NCBI RefSeq assembly: GCF_014268505.2
Contig: NZ_JABWQP020000004.1
Coordinates: 310,001 to 374,000, forward strand
DNA length: 64,000 bases
Reading direction: 5' to 3'
Source of the DNA: Pseudomonas khorasanensis
GTDB lineage: Bacteria; Pseudomonadota; Gammaproteobacteria; Pseudomonadales; Pseudomonadaceae
This document shows, one piece after another, positions 56,065 to 64,000 of the stretch. Within the stretch, counting starts at the first letter, position 1, and each line of letters begins with the position of its first letter. The notes below the pieces were generated by a model. The model worked only from the letters and a program-made list of their open reading frames with translations, was not told the DNA's origin and searched no databases. Made by a program: the position numbers and the translations under genes.

Positions 56065-58454
56065 CGGTGTTCCTCCAGGTCCTTGGGTTTCCAGGTTTTC
56101 AACAGTAGCGCATTGCTCACCACGCTGACGCTCGAGAGCGCCATTGCCGCACCGGCCAGCACCGGGTTGAGGAAGCCAAACACCGCCAGCGGAATGCCGA
56201 TCAGGTTGTAGACGAACGCCCAGAACAGGTTCTGGCGGATCTTCGCGTAGGTCTTGCGGCTGATCTCCAGCGCCGCCGGCACCAGTCGTGGATCGCCGCG
56301 CATCAGCGTGATGCCGGCGGCGTGCATGGCCACGTCGGTGCCACCGCCCATGGCGATGCCAATGTCTGCGGCGGCGAGGGCCGGGGCGTCGTTGATGCCA
56401 TCGCCGACCATGGCGACCACGCCGGTTTTCTTGAGCTCGGCCACGGTCGCGGCTTTGTCGGCCGGCAGCACTTCTGCGTGGACATTGTCGATGCCCAGCG
56501 CCTCGGCCACTACACGTGCGCTGCCACGGTTGTCCCCAGTCAGCAGGTGGCTGTGGATACCCCGGGCGGCCAGTTGTTGCACCGCTTGCAGTGCACCGGG
56601 TTTCAGCGTGTCTCCAAAGGCAAACAAACCCAGCACTTTTGGCTCGGGGCTTTGTTCGATTAACCATGACAGCGTGCGGCCTTCGCTTTCCCAGGCTGCG
56701 GCGGACTCAGCCAGGTCACCGGCATTCAAGCCGCTTTCATCGAGCATCCGTCGATTGCCCAGCGCCAGACGCCGGCCGTCAAGCGTGCCGGCAATGCCAC
56801 GACCGGTCAGCGACTGGCTGTCGCTGACGTTGGGCACGTTCAAGCTTCGTTCGGCCGCTGCGTCCAGCACGGCTTTGGCCAGCGGGTGTTCACTGCCGCG
56901 TTGCAGCGCACCGGCGAGCGTCAGCAGGTTGTCCTGGTCACCATCGACCGCACTGAAGTGGGCAATACGCGGCGTGCCCGACGTCAGCGTTCCGGTCTTG
57001 TCGAACACCACGCTGCTGACTTCATGGGCACGTTCCAGTGCTTCGGCGTCCTTGATCAGAATGCCGTGGCGCGCCGCGACGCCGGTCCCGGCCATGATCG
57101 CGGTCGGGGTGGCGAGGCCGAGGGCGCATGGGCAGGCGATCACCAGAACGGCGACGGCGTTGATCAATGCGATTTCCAGCGAAGCGCCATACAGCCACCA
57201 GCCAATCAGCGTCGCCAGGGCAATCAGCAACACGGTCGGGACAAAGATCTGGCTGACCTTATCCACCAGTTTCTGAATCGGCGCTTTCGCCGCCTGCGCG
57301 TCCTCCACCAGACGGATGATCCGCGCGAGCACGGTTTCGGCGCCCAGCGCCTGCGTACGCACCAGCAAGCGTCCTTCGCCATTGATGGCGCCGCCGGTGA
57401 CTTTGTCGCCCGGTTGTTTGGGCACTGGCAGGCTCTCGCCGCTGATCAGCGCTTCGTCGGCATGGCTCTGGCCTTCGACGACTTCGCCATCGACCGGGAA
57501 GCGTTCGCCGGGTTTGACCAACACCAGATCATTGAGGCGCAGCGCGCTGATCGCAACGTCTTGCTCATGGCCGTCGATAACCTGAATCGCGCGCTCCGGC
57601 CGCAACGCTTCCAGCGCGCGAATGGCGCTGGCGGTCTGGCGTTTGGCGCGGCTCTCCAGATATTTGCCGAGCAACACCAACGCGATGACCACTGCGGAGG
57701 CTTCGAAGTACAGATGGGGCATGCGTCCGGCGGCGGTGGCCCATTCGTACAGACTCAAGCCGTATCCGGCACTGGTGCCGAGAGCGACGAGCAGGTCCAT
57801 GTTGCCGGCCCCGGCGCGCACGGCTTTCCATGCCGCCACATAAAAGCGTGCGCCGAAGATGAATTGCACGGGCGTGGCGAGGGCGAATTGCGCCCAGGCG
57901 GGGAGCATCCAGTGAATGCCGAACGGCTGCAGCAGCATCGGCAATACCAGCGGCAGGGCAAGTGCAATTGCGCAGATCAGCGCCCAGCGTTCGCGTTGCA
58001 GGCGTTTTTGCTGATCGTTTGATTGTGGCCGTTCGGCTTGCCAGACGCTGGCGGAATAACCGGCCTTGCTCACCGCATCAAGCAGGTTTTGCGCATCGAC
58101 CTGACCGAGCAACTCGATATGCGCACGTTCATTGGCGAGATTGACGCTGACGCTGTTCACACCGGGGACTTTGTTCAGGGCGCGCTCGACGCGGCCGACG
58201 CAGGAAGCGCAGGTCATGCCGTCGATGCTCAATTCGAGGGTTTGCCGGGGCACGCTGTAACCGGCGCGCTCAACAGCCTCCATCAACGCTGGCAAACTGT
58301 CGCCGGGTGCCTCTACCCGAGCCTGCTCGGTGGCGAGGTTGACGCTGACGGCGCGGGCGCCGCTGACTTTGCTCAAGGCTCGCTCGACACGCCCCGCACA
58401 ACTGGCGCAGGTCATGCCGGCAATCGGCAGATCGAACGTGATGGATTCGGACAT
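56061..58454 (-). CDS. copA: Copper-exporting P-type ATPase CopA
   Basis: Pumps Cu+ out of the cytosol. 797 residues with two N-terminal heavy-metal domains (MTCASC at 14-19 and about 80-85), a membrane CPC motif ([12 protein letters not shown]), DKTGTLT phosphorylation site, SEHPLAKA and [10 protein letters not shown]. The promoter upstream holds a CueR-type operator. cueR follows in the same operon with overlapping codons. Confidence 0.97.
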   Translation of the reverse strand: MSESITFDLPIAGMTCASCAGRVERALSKVSGARAVSVNLATEQARVEAPGDSLPALMEAVERAGYSVPRQTLELSIDGMTCASCVGRVERALNKVPGVNSVSVNLANERAHIELLGQVDAQNLLDAVSKAGYSASVWQAERPQSNDQQKRLQRERWALICAIALALPLVLPMLLQPFGIHWMLPAWAQFALATPVQFIFGARFYVAAWKAVRAGAGNMDLLVALGTSAGYGLSLYEWATAAGRMPHLYFEASAVVIALVLLGKYLESRAKRQTASAIRALEALRPERAIQVIDGHEQDVAISALRLNDLVLVKPGERFPVDGEVVEGQSHADEALISGESLPVPKQPGDKVTGGAINGEGRLLVRTQALGAETVLARIIRLVEDAQAAKAPIQKLVDKVSQIFVPTVLLIALATLIGWWLYGASLEIALINAVAVLVIACPCALGLATPTAIMAGTGVAARHGILIKDAEALERAHEVSSVVFDKTGTLTSGTPRIAHFSAVDGDQDNLLTLAGALQRGSEHPLAKAVLDAAAERSLNVPNVSDSQSLTGRGIAGTLDGRRLALGNRRMLDESGLNAGDLAESAAAWESEGRTLSWLIEQSPEPKVLGLFAFGDTLKPGALQAVQQLAARGIHSHLLTGDNRGSARVVAEALGIDNVHAEVLPADKAATVAELKKTGVVAMVGDGINDAPALAAADIGIAMGGGTDVAMHAAGITLMRGDPRLVPAALEISRKTYAKIRQNLFWAFVYNLIGIPLAVFGFLNPVLAGAAMALSSVSVVSNALLLKTWKPKDLEEHR

Positions 58455-58484
58455 GGGGCGCGCTCCCTGTAGTAGATGTCTACA

Positions 58485-58515
58485 AGGATCAACCTTGCCA
58501 TGCGGGCAAGGTCAA
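58485..58515 (-). promoter_or_regulatory. CueR-type promoter of copA
   Basis: On the - strand the -35 is TTGACC (58510-58515) and the -10 GATCCT (58485-58490), 19 bases apart as usual for MerR-family promoters. The spacer holds a dyad, ACCTTGCC and GGCAAGGT with five bases between (58492-58512). The start of copA lies about 30 bases downstream. Confidence 0.85.
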
Positions 58516-58533
58516 GCACCAGTTTGCGGTCAG

Positions 58534-58637
58534 ATCGTTCCCACGCTCCGCGTGGGAATGCAGCCATGGACGCTCCGCGTCCCGAGCGTGACGCTTCGCG
58601 TCACAGGAGGCATTCCCTCGCAGAGCGTGAGAACGAT
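58534..58637. repeat. Multi-hairpin repeat (CGTTCCCACGCTC type)
   Basis: ATCGTTC at the left and GAACGAT at the right close a run of small palindromes (CCCACGC/GCGTGGG, GGACGC/GCGTCC, GTGACGC/GCGTCAC). It lies between the copA promoter and the small secreted protein gene, and may act as a terminator for that gene. Confidence 0.75.
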
Positions 58638-58644
58638 TTGGGGC

Positions 58645-59028
58645 TCAATAACCCAGGCCGGCCGGCTTGAGGTACGCACCTTCAGCATTCATCGCCAACC
58701 GGAACTTCAGCACATCGCCGGCATGCAGCACGACTTCCTGCGAGCCCGGCGCCAGCATGCCGGGACTGCAGCCCGGCGCCTGGCCCGGCAGCAGTTTCAA
58801 GCGCAGCGAAACCTTGCCCGGTGGCAGGTTGAATGAAGTGCTCTGCTCCTGAAACAGGCGCGCCGAGAGCTGATCCTGAATGTAGACACCGATCTCGCAC
58901 GAGGTCGCCACTTCCAGGCGCTCGCGGGAAATGATCAGTACTGCGTAATCCTCGCCGGCAGCTTGCACCTGAGGGATGGCGGCAAACAGGCTGAGGAAGC
59001 CAAACAGGCTGAAAGCTGACCAGCGCAT
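58645..59028 (-). CDS. Secreted protein of unknown function
   Basis: 127 residues with a signal peptide (MRWSAFSLFGFLSLFAAIPQVQA) and a small, probably beta-rich mature part (YAVLIISRERLEVATSCEIG). Two Cys could form a disulfide. AGGAGA precedes the ATG. It lies between the copA and copZ promoters but I see no metal-binding motif, so a copper role is only a guess from place. Confidence 0.75.
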   Translation of the reverse strand: MRWSAFSLFGFLSLFAAIPQVQAAGEDYAVLIISRERLEVATSCEIGVYIQDQLSARLFQEQSTSFNLPPGKVSLRLKLLPGQAPGCSPGMLAPGSQEVVLHAGDVLKFRLAMNAEGAYLKPAGLGY

Positions 59029-59115
59029 GGCTGAATCTCCTGAATTCGAGTCATTGATGTACGCAGCTTGGCCGAGCGCGGCGCTGATTGCCAGCCCGGC
59101 AGTGTTGCGCAGAAC

Positions 59116-59146
59116 TTGACCTTGCCATCGTGGCAACCTTGACACT
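59116..59146 (+). promoter_or_regulatory. CueR-type promoter of copZ
   Basis: The -35 is TTGACC (59116-59121) and the -10 GACACT (59141-59146), 19 bases apart. The spacer dyad is ACCTTGCC and GGCAACCT with five bases between, two mismatches from the copA version. copZ starts about 30 bases downstream. Confidence 0.8.
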
Positions 59147-59176
59147 GCTGGCAATCTCACTCAAAGGAGTCTTCCC

Positions 59177-59374
59177 ATGCAAGTGTTCAACGTTCAAGGC
59201 ATGTCCTGCGGTCACTGCGTCAAAGCCATTACCCAGGCGGTGCAGGCCATGGATCCGGCGGCCAGTGTGCGCGTCGATCTGGCCAGCAAGGAGGTTGGTG
59301 TCGAAAGCGGGCTGAGTGCCGATCAGGTCATCGAAGCCATTCGCGAAGAAGGTTATGAAGTGAAGCTCGTCTGA
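59177..59374 (+). CDS. copZ: Copper chaperone CopZ
   Basis: A 65-residue heavy-metal-associated protein that carries Cu+ to CopA. The metal site is MSCGHC (Cys11, Cys14). An AAAGGAG signal precedes the ATG. The promoter shows a CueR-type spacer, so it should be co-induced with copA. Confidence 0.95.
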   Translation: MQVFNVQGMSCGHCVKAITQAVQAMDPAASVRVDLASKEVGVESGLSADQVIEAIREEGYEVKLV

Positions 59375-59461
59375 AACTGATCGTTAGCGAGCTATCGGAA
59401 TGTTCAAGGCGTCCGGGCGCGGCTAGACTGTCGGGCTGCAACTTGCCCACCTGGATGCCTG

Positions 59462-60658
59462 ATGAATTTTCGTACCATTCTGATACTCGGCGCCTTGAGC
59501 GCCTTCGGTCCGCTGGCGATCGACTTCTATTTACCCGCGTTTCCATCCATGGCGCTGGCGTTCGGTACCGATGAGCAGCATGTACAGCTGACGCTGGCGG
59601 CTTACTTCCTCGGCCTGTCGCTGGGTCAACTGGCCTACGGCCCCATTGCCGACCGTTTCGGGCGACGGATTCCGCTGCTCAGCGGCGTCGGCCTGTTCAC
59701 CCTGGCGTCCTTGGCCTGCGCCTACGCGCCCAATCTGGAATGGCTGATTGGCGCACGTTTCGTCCAGGCGCTGGGTGGCTGCGCAGGCATGGTCATTTCC
59801 CGTGCCGTGGTCAGCGACAAGTGCGACGCGGTGGGGTCGGCGAAAGTCTTTTCCCAGCTGATGCTGGTGATGGGCCTGGCACCGATTCTGGCGCCGATGC
59901 TTGGTGGTCTGCTGGTCAACACCACCGGTTGGCAATCGATCTTTCTGGTGCTGACCGGATTCAGCGCGCTGGCGGGTCTGGCGGTGGCGCTCGGTCTGCC
60001 GGAAAGCATGCCGGCAACTATGCCGCGCCAGCCTTTGTCCGGTGCACTGCGTCAGTACACGCGGCTGGTCAAGGATTCTGTCTACCTCGGTCATGCCTTG
60101 ACCGGCGGCATCGCCATCGCCGGGATGTTCGCCTACATCGCCGGTTCACCGTTTGTGTTCATCAAGCTTTACGGCGTACCGGCCGAACATTTTGGCTGGC
60201 TGTTCGGCACCAACGCGGCGGGCTTTATTCTGGTCGCGCAGGTCAATGCGCGCCTGCTCGCCAAGCGTGGCCCTGCGTTTTTGCTGGTGCGTGCGGTGTG
60301 GGTGTATTTCCTGGCGGGGCTGACGCTGCTGGCGGTCGGCGCGATGCGTCCTGAAGCGTTGTGGCCGTTGCTGATTCCTTTGTTCATTTGCATCGCCAGC
60401 CTTGGTTGCATCATTCCCAATGCGTCGGCCTGTGCGATGAACGGCCAGGGCGCGCGGGCCGGCAGCGCATCGGCAATGCTCGGGTGCCTGCAATTCAGCA
60501 TCGCCGCTGGTGCAGCGGCGTTGGTGGGGGTTTTGCACGACGGCAGCGCCGTGCCGATGGCGTTGGTCATCAGCCTGTGCGGGTTGCTGGTGGTAAGCGT
60601 CGCGCTGCTCACCCGGCGCTTGCAGAACGCCCGGGCGCTGGCGCAAGCCCCAGGTTGA
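59462..60658 (+). CDS. Bcr/CflA-type MFS multidrug exporter
   Basis: A 398-residue major facilitator exporter. The opening LGALSAFGPLAIDFYLPAFP and the loop GPIADRFGRRIPLL are typical of the Bcr/CflA branch. About twelve helices are visible. Substrate unknown. Its stop is six bases from the convergent small gene. Confidence 0.9.
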   Translation: MNFRTILILGALSAFGPLAIDFYLPAFPSMALAFGTDEQHVQLTLAAYFLGLSLGQLAYGPIADRFGRRIPLLSGVGLFTLASLACAYAPNLEWLIGARFVQALGGCAGMVISRAVVSDKCDAVGSAKVFSQLMLVMGLAPILAPMLGGLLVNTTGWQSIFLVLTGFSALAGLAVALGLPESMPATMPRQPLSGALRQYTRLVKDSVYLGHALTGGIAIAGMFAYIAGSPFVFIKLYGVPAEHFGWLFGTNAAGFILVAQVNARLLAKRGPAFLLVRAVWVYFLAGLTLLAVGAMRPEALWPLLIPLFICIASLGCIIPNASACAMNGQGARAGSASAMLGCLQFSIAAGAAALVGVLHDGSAVPMALVISLCGLLVVSVALLTRRLQNARALAQAPG

Positions 60659-60664
60659 AGAACG

Positions 60665-60838
60665 TCAGCCAGCAGCGCGCTGCTGGCTGAGTTCGGGGAT
60701 TCGATGGGGTGCGCAAAGTCGCGCTTCGAGGGTGCGAGTGAAGGCCAGAGCCTCGGCTTCGCTGCGAAAAGTTACGACGTGCTGATCCAGGCGAACCTGC
60801 CATTGGGACCTTGCCACTTCTTTTATCAGGATCTTCAT
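60665..60838 (-). CDS. Small protein of unknown function
   Basis: 57 residues (MKILIKEVARSQWQVRLDQH..., ending SQQRAAG) with a good GGGAGG signal before the ATG. The alternating pattern in the first 30 residues suggests a small beta-hairpin fold followed by a helix. No motif was recognised. Confidence 0.65.
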   Translation of the reverse strand: MKILIKEVARSQWQVRLDQHVVTFRSEAEALAFTRTLEARLCAPHRIPELSQQRAAG

Positions 60839-60937
60839 TGCTGACCTCCCTTGTGTAAAAGATGTATCGCAGAGGCTTCGATTGTAGACCTCAATACGCG
60901 TGCAATTGTGACAACGGGCAGGCAACTGACTGACGGC

Positions 60938-60989
60938 AAAAACCTCGCCGCCGCTCTGGCATAAGCAGCGGCTGCGAGGTTTTATTTTT
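60938..60989 (-). terminator. Bidirectional hairpin terminator
   Basis: AAAACCTCGC (60939-60948) pairs with GCGAGGTTTT (60974-60983), with further pairing inside, and T-rich or A-rich flanks serve both strands. It overlaps the stop codon of the quinone-oxidoreductase-like gene. Confidence 0.8.
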
Positions 60990-62001
60990 AGAAACCTTCT
61001 AAAACAATTTTTCCCTTGGCCTTGCCGCTCTCCAGCAACTCATGGGCGCGACGCAGGTTGGCCGCATTGATCGTGCCGAAGTGCTCGCCCACGGTGGTCT
61101 TCAAGGTGCCGGCATCGATCAGTTGCGCGACGCGGTTTAGCAGCTTGTGCTGCTCGATCATGTCGGGTGTTTCGAACAGCGAGCGGGTGTACATGAACTC
61201 CCAGTGCAGCGACAGGCTCTTGCGCTTGAGCAGGCCGATGTCGAGCGACTTCGGATCGTCGATCAGCGCCAGTCTGCCTTGCGGCACCAGAGCTTCGACC
61301 AATTGCGGCAGATGCTGATCGGTCTGGGTCAGGCTGGCGACGTGGGTCACGTGTTCAATGCCGGCGCGTTTCAATTCTTCGCTCAACGGCTGGCTGTGGT
61401 CGATGACCAGGTCGGCGCCGAGTTCGCTGACCCAGTCACGGGTCTGCTCGCGGGAGGCGGTACCGATCACCTTCAACCCCGTCAGTTGCTTGGCCAATTG
61501 CGTGAGAATCGAACCCACGCCGCCCGCTGCGCCGACGATCAGCAGGCTTTGACCTTCGTCGGTACTGCCTTCACGAACTTGCAGGCGTTCAAAGAGCAGT
61601 TCCCACGCGGTGATGGCGGTCAGCGGCAGGGCGGCGGCGTCGGAAAAACTCAGGGTCCTGGGCATATGGCCGACGATTCGCTCGTCGACAACATGCAACT
61701 CGCTGTTGCCGCCCGCCCGGGCAATCGAGCCGGCATAGAAGACCTTGTCGCCAGCCTTGAACAGCGTGACGTCGCTGCCAACCGCCTTGACCACACCCGC
61801 GACGTCCCAGCCCAGCACCTTCGCCGCGCCGTTTTCCGGCGCCACGTTCTGCCGGACTTTGGTATCGACCGGATTGACCGAGATGGCTTTGACTTCCACC
61901 AACAGGTCACGGGGGCCGGCGACCGGTTCAGGCAGCTCGATGTCTTGCAGGGACTTGGGGTCGCTGATTGGCAGGGAAGCGTAATAGGCGATGGCTTTCA
62001 T
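60988..62001 (-). CDS. Zinc-type alcohol dehydrogenase-like / quinone oxidoreductase
   Basis: A 337-residue medium-chain reductase. The GroES-like part (MKAIAYYASLPISDPKSL, SVNPVDTKVRQ, VLGWDVAGVV) and the NADPH-binding loop VGAAGGVGSILTQLAKQL are clear. Zinc-ligand Cys are absent, so it is of the zinc-free quinone-oxidoreductase type. It is divergent from a LysR gene that probably regulates it. GGAGA precedes the ATG. Confidence 0.88.
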   Translation of the reverse strand: MKAIAYYASLPISDPKSLQDIELPEPVAGPRDLLVEVKAISVNPVDTKVRQNVAPENGAAKVLGWDVAGVVKAVGSDVTLFKAGDKVFYAGSIARAGGNSELHVVDERIVGHMPRTLSFSDAAALPLTAITAWELLFERLQVREGSTDEGQSLLIVGAAGGVGSILTQLAKQLTGLKVIGTASREQTRDWVSELGADLVIDHSQPLSEELKRAGIEHVTHVASLTQTDQHLPQLVEALVPQGRLALIDDPKSLDIGLLKRKSLSLHWEFMYTRSLFETPDMIEQHKLLNRVAQLIDAGTLKTTVGEHFGTINAANLRRAHELLESGKAKGKIVLEGF

Positions 62002-62239
62002 GGGTGTCTCCGTACAGTTATTGGAAGAAAGGATCAGGCATTCGCGCCAAGGCGTTTGGAATCAAAGTGCTCGATGGCCTGGAAACGCAGGAAGTGCGCG
62101 CTGGCGGTGTGTGGACATGCACGAACTCCATAAAAACAGGGCTGATTCGATGGAACCCATCATTGGCTATTTCTCTGCGCGATAAAACCAGCTAAAAGAG
62201 CAGTCTCTTTCAATATTTTTTTGATAATCGGTGCCTGAA

Positions 62240-63169
62240 ATGCTGCGTTTCGATGACTTGCAGTTGTTTGTCCGGGCGGCGGACCTGGGCAGTCTGTCGG
62301 CGGCGGCGCGGGTGATGGACATGTCTGCCGCCGTGGCCAGTGCGGCGTTGAAGCGCATTGAGCAGCAACTCGGCGCGCGTCTGCTGGCGCGTTCGACCCG
62401 CAGCCTGCGCCTGACCGCCGAGGGCGAAGGCTTTCTGGAATACGCTCGCGCCGCTTTGAGCCAGCTCGATGAAGGCCGACGTCTGCTCGCCAGCGGTCAG
62501 GATCAGGTCAGCGGGATTTTGCAGCTGTCGGCGCCCTCGGACTTCGGTCGCAACCTGCTGTTGCCGTGGCTCGACGCGTTTCAGCGCGAGCATCCGAAAC
62601 TGACGGTGCGCCTGCTGCTGGGCGATCGCATTGCCGACCTGTTCCGGCAACCGGTGGACATCGCCTTGCGCTATGGCGAACCGGAAGATTCCAGCCTGAT
62701 CGCCTTGCCCATCGCGCCGCAGAACCGCCGCGTGTTGTGCGCCTCGCCCGACTATCTGGCGCGGCAAGGCGAGCCTCGTCAGCTCGAGCAACTGGCCCAG
62801 CACAACTGCCTTTTGTACATGCTCGGCAGCCGGGTTCATGACCACTGGAGTTTTCATGACGGCAAACGTGAAGTCAGCCTGACCGTCAGCGGCGACCGTT
62901 TCAGCGACGACGCCGATGTCGTTCGGTTATGGGCACTGGCCGGCGCCGGAATCGCCTATAAATCCTGGCTCGACGTCGGCACCGATGTGCTGGCCGGGCG
63001 CCTGAAGGTGCTGATGCCAGAACTACTGTGCGAGCGCGCTCCGCTGAATCTGTTGTGCGCCCATCGCGCTCAATTGAGTAAGCCGGTAAACCTGCTGAGG
63101 GATATGCTCGCCAGCCGATGCGCTGAATTGGGTAGTCAATTTCCCGGTTTCCTGAAAGGTGATCATTAG
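62240..63169 (+). CDS. LysR-family regulator
   Basis: A 309-residue LysR protein: N-terminal winged helix (FDDLQLFVRAADLGSLSAAA, TRSLRLTAEGEGFLEYA) and a substrate-binding domain (QLSAPSDFGRNLLLPWLDAF). A GTG at 62231 is an alternative start. The 238-base divergent region to the reductase gene should hold its operator; I could not single out the T-N11-A site. The inducer is unknown. Confidence 0.9.
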   Translation: MLRFDDLQLFVRAADLGSLSAAARVMDMSAAVASAALKRIEQQLGARLLARSTRSLRLTAEGEGFLEYARAALSQLDEGRRLLASGQDQVSGILQLSAPSDFGRNLLLPWLDAFQREHPKLTVRLLLGDRIADLFRQPVDIALRYGEPEDSSLIALPIAPQNRRVLCASPDYLARQGEPRQLEQLAQHNCLLYMLGSRVHDHWSFHDGKREVSLTVSGDRFSDDADVVRLWALAGAGIAYKSWLDVGTDVLAGRLKVLMPELLCERAPLNLLCAHRAQLSKPVNLLRDMLASRCAELGSQFPGFLKGDH

Positions 63170-63484
63170 TCGCGGGTAAATAGAGAAATTTCTGTCAGGA
63201 ACAATCACCACCTTCGCAGGGCTAGGCGCAGGACGTCCGGCTTATCCCGCTTATACTAGCGCCCGCCTCATGCCTTCACGGATACCCGGCGCTCAGACGC
63301 CGTAATGCGTTGCCGGCTTTCGGTGACGGTTGCAACGTCTGCTGCCAGGTTCTATGCCGGAGCAGCTTGTATCGGTGGCTTGCCTTGCCCCGATTCAGGG
63401 CGATTTTCGCGTGTTGGCCGATGGCCGATTTACGGCCAAGATGTCTCCGAGCGGTAGACGATACGATTCAACAGGAGTGAACAT
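63170..63484 (+). other. Intergenic region upstream of the ArsR-type gene
   Basis: 315 bases without a gene. TATACT at 63252 resembles a -10, but no convincing -35 stands 17 bases before it. A long 5' leader for the next gene is possible. An AGGAG ribosome binding site is at the right end. Confidence 0.4.
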
Positions 63485-64000
63485 ATGGAACATGCACCTT
63501 GCATCAGCCAGATCGCTACATTGCTGGCCGACCCCAAGCGCAGCGCGATGATGTGGGCGTTGATGGATGGTTCGGCCCGGCAAGCCGAAGAGTTGGCGCT
63601 ATTGGCCGGGCTTTCGCCGTCGTCGGCCAGTGCTCATCTGGGGCGGCTGTCCGCGGGTGGTTTGTTGAATGTCGAAATTCGTGGCCGTAAACGTTTCTTT
63701 CGTCTGGCGGCACCGGAAGTCGGCGCCGCGATCGAGGCTCTGGCCAGTGCCACCATTGCCAGTGCGCCACTGCAAGTTCCGGCGGCGCTAAAACGCACCA
63801 CGCCCTTGGTCAGGCCGCAGGCCGCGCCGTCTTCGCTGCTGCGCGCACGGTTCTGCAACGATCACCTGGGCGGAACACTGGCGGCCGACCTGTATCAACG
63901 CCTGCTTGATGCCGGCTGGATCGAACAGCTTGAGCAGCGCGTCGTGGTCACGCACAAGGGCTCCACGCAACTGGCCCGGCGCGGCGTGTTCATTCAGGCT
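63485..64000 (+). CDS. ArsR-family regulator, 3' end outside window
   Basis: 172 codons are visible without a stop. The protein starts MEHAPCISQIATLLADPKRS and contains a winged helix (ELALLAGLSPSSASAHLGRL, then GRKRFFRLAAPEVG), the ArsR/SmtB pattern. The part after residue 100 is longer than in small metal sensors, so it belongs to the extended ArsR type. I see no CxC metal motif. AGGAG lies upstream of the ATG. Confidence 0.87.
   Translation, partial: MEHAPCISQIATLLADPKRSAMMWALMDGSARQAEELALLAGLSPSSASAHLGRLSAGGLLNVEIRGRKRFFRLAAPEVGAAIEALASATIASAPLQVPAALKRTTPLVRPQAAPSSLLRARFCNDHLGGTLAADLYQRLLDAGWIEQLEQRVVVTHKGSTQLARRGVFIQA

Noticed and set aside
63330-63551. 73-residue frame before the ArsR-type gene
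   Set aside because: It overlaps the clear ArsR start in another frame and has no ribosome binding site.
1-64000. tRNA, rRNA, CRISPR array, prophage or insertion sequence
   Set aside because: No cloverleaf with CCA-type end, no rRNA segment, no regularly spaced direct repeats with spacers, and no transposase or integrase frame was found by reading both strands.

Overview
The window looks like a chromosomal segment of a fluorescent-group Pseudomonas. It is GC-rich, carries many paired GTGGGAGCGAGCCTGCTCGC-type extragenic palindromes, and keeps gene blocks known from P. aeruginosa (retS-purD-purH-fis-dusB-prmA, accBC-aroQ-gcbA, SUI1-speA, pprAB with the tad/rcp/flp cluster, and a RIO1-type kinase gene). 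All assignments rest on reading the sequence and on remembered families; no database search was run.

1-1161: two unrecognised genes on the + strand, the first cut by the window edge, split by a hairpin terminator. 1195-13504: core block on the - strand with the RetS biofilm/virulence switch, purine synthesis (purD, purH), fis-dusB, a zinc-ribbon membrane protein, prmA, acetyl-CoA carboxylase subunits (accC, accB) and aroQ. 13749-17417: chemoreceptor and diguanylate cyclase (GcbA-like). 17833-22154: DUF2333 protein, NUDIX hydrolase, SUI1 factor and arginine decarboxylase speA, with structured intergenic segments.

22388-24522: a short VgrG spike and a DUF4123 adaptor, translationally coupled, with no effector gene behind them. 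24544-28855: MATE exporter, small membrane protein, MazG-like enzyme, CmoM-like tRNA methyltransferase and two related DUF4136 lipoproteins.

29082-45138: a full Tad/Flp pilus locus. It holds TadG-like and TadE-like pseudopilins, sensor kinase PprA, prepilin peptidase FppA, regulator PprB, a DUF3613 protein, tadD-C-B-A-Z, rcpA, rcpC, two tandem Flp pilins facing away from rcpC, and a stand-alone receiver protein. Two copies of an approximately 356-bp, multi-hairpin intergenic element lie right behind pprB and behind the receiver gene, so they bracket the pilus structural genes. Their stems differ between copies by compensatory changes. 45637-49012: a two-partner-secretion outer-membrane transporter without a recognisable TpsA partner, next to a very Gly/Val/Thr-rich lipoprotein.

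49316-53060: MaoC-like hydratase, FabG4-like reductase and a divergent thiolase, an arrangement resembling the mycobacterial htdX-fabG4-fadA2 set. 53324-55697: RIO1-type kinase and an MFS transporter. 55651-59374: a copper module (cueR, copA, copZ) with two CueR-type promoters with 19-bp spacers. 59462-64000: Bcr/CflA-type exporter, small protein, quinone-oxidoreductase-like enzyme, divergent LysR regulator, and the start of an ArsR-type regulator cut by the window end. I saw no rRNA, tRNA, CRISPR array, transposase or prophage.
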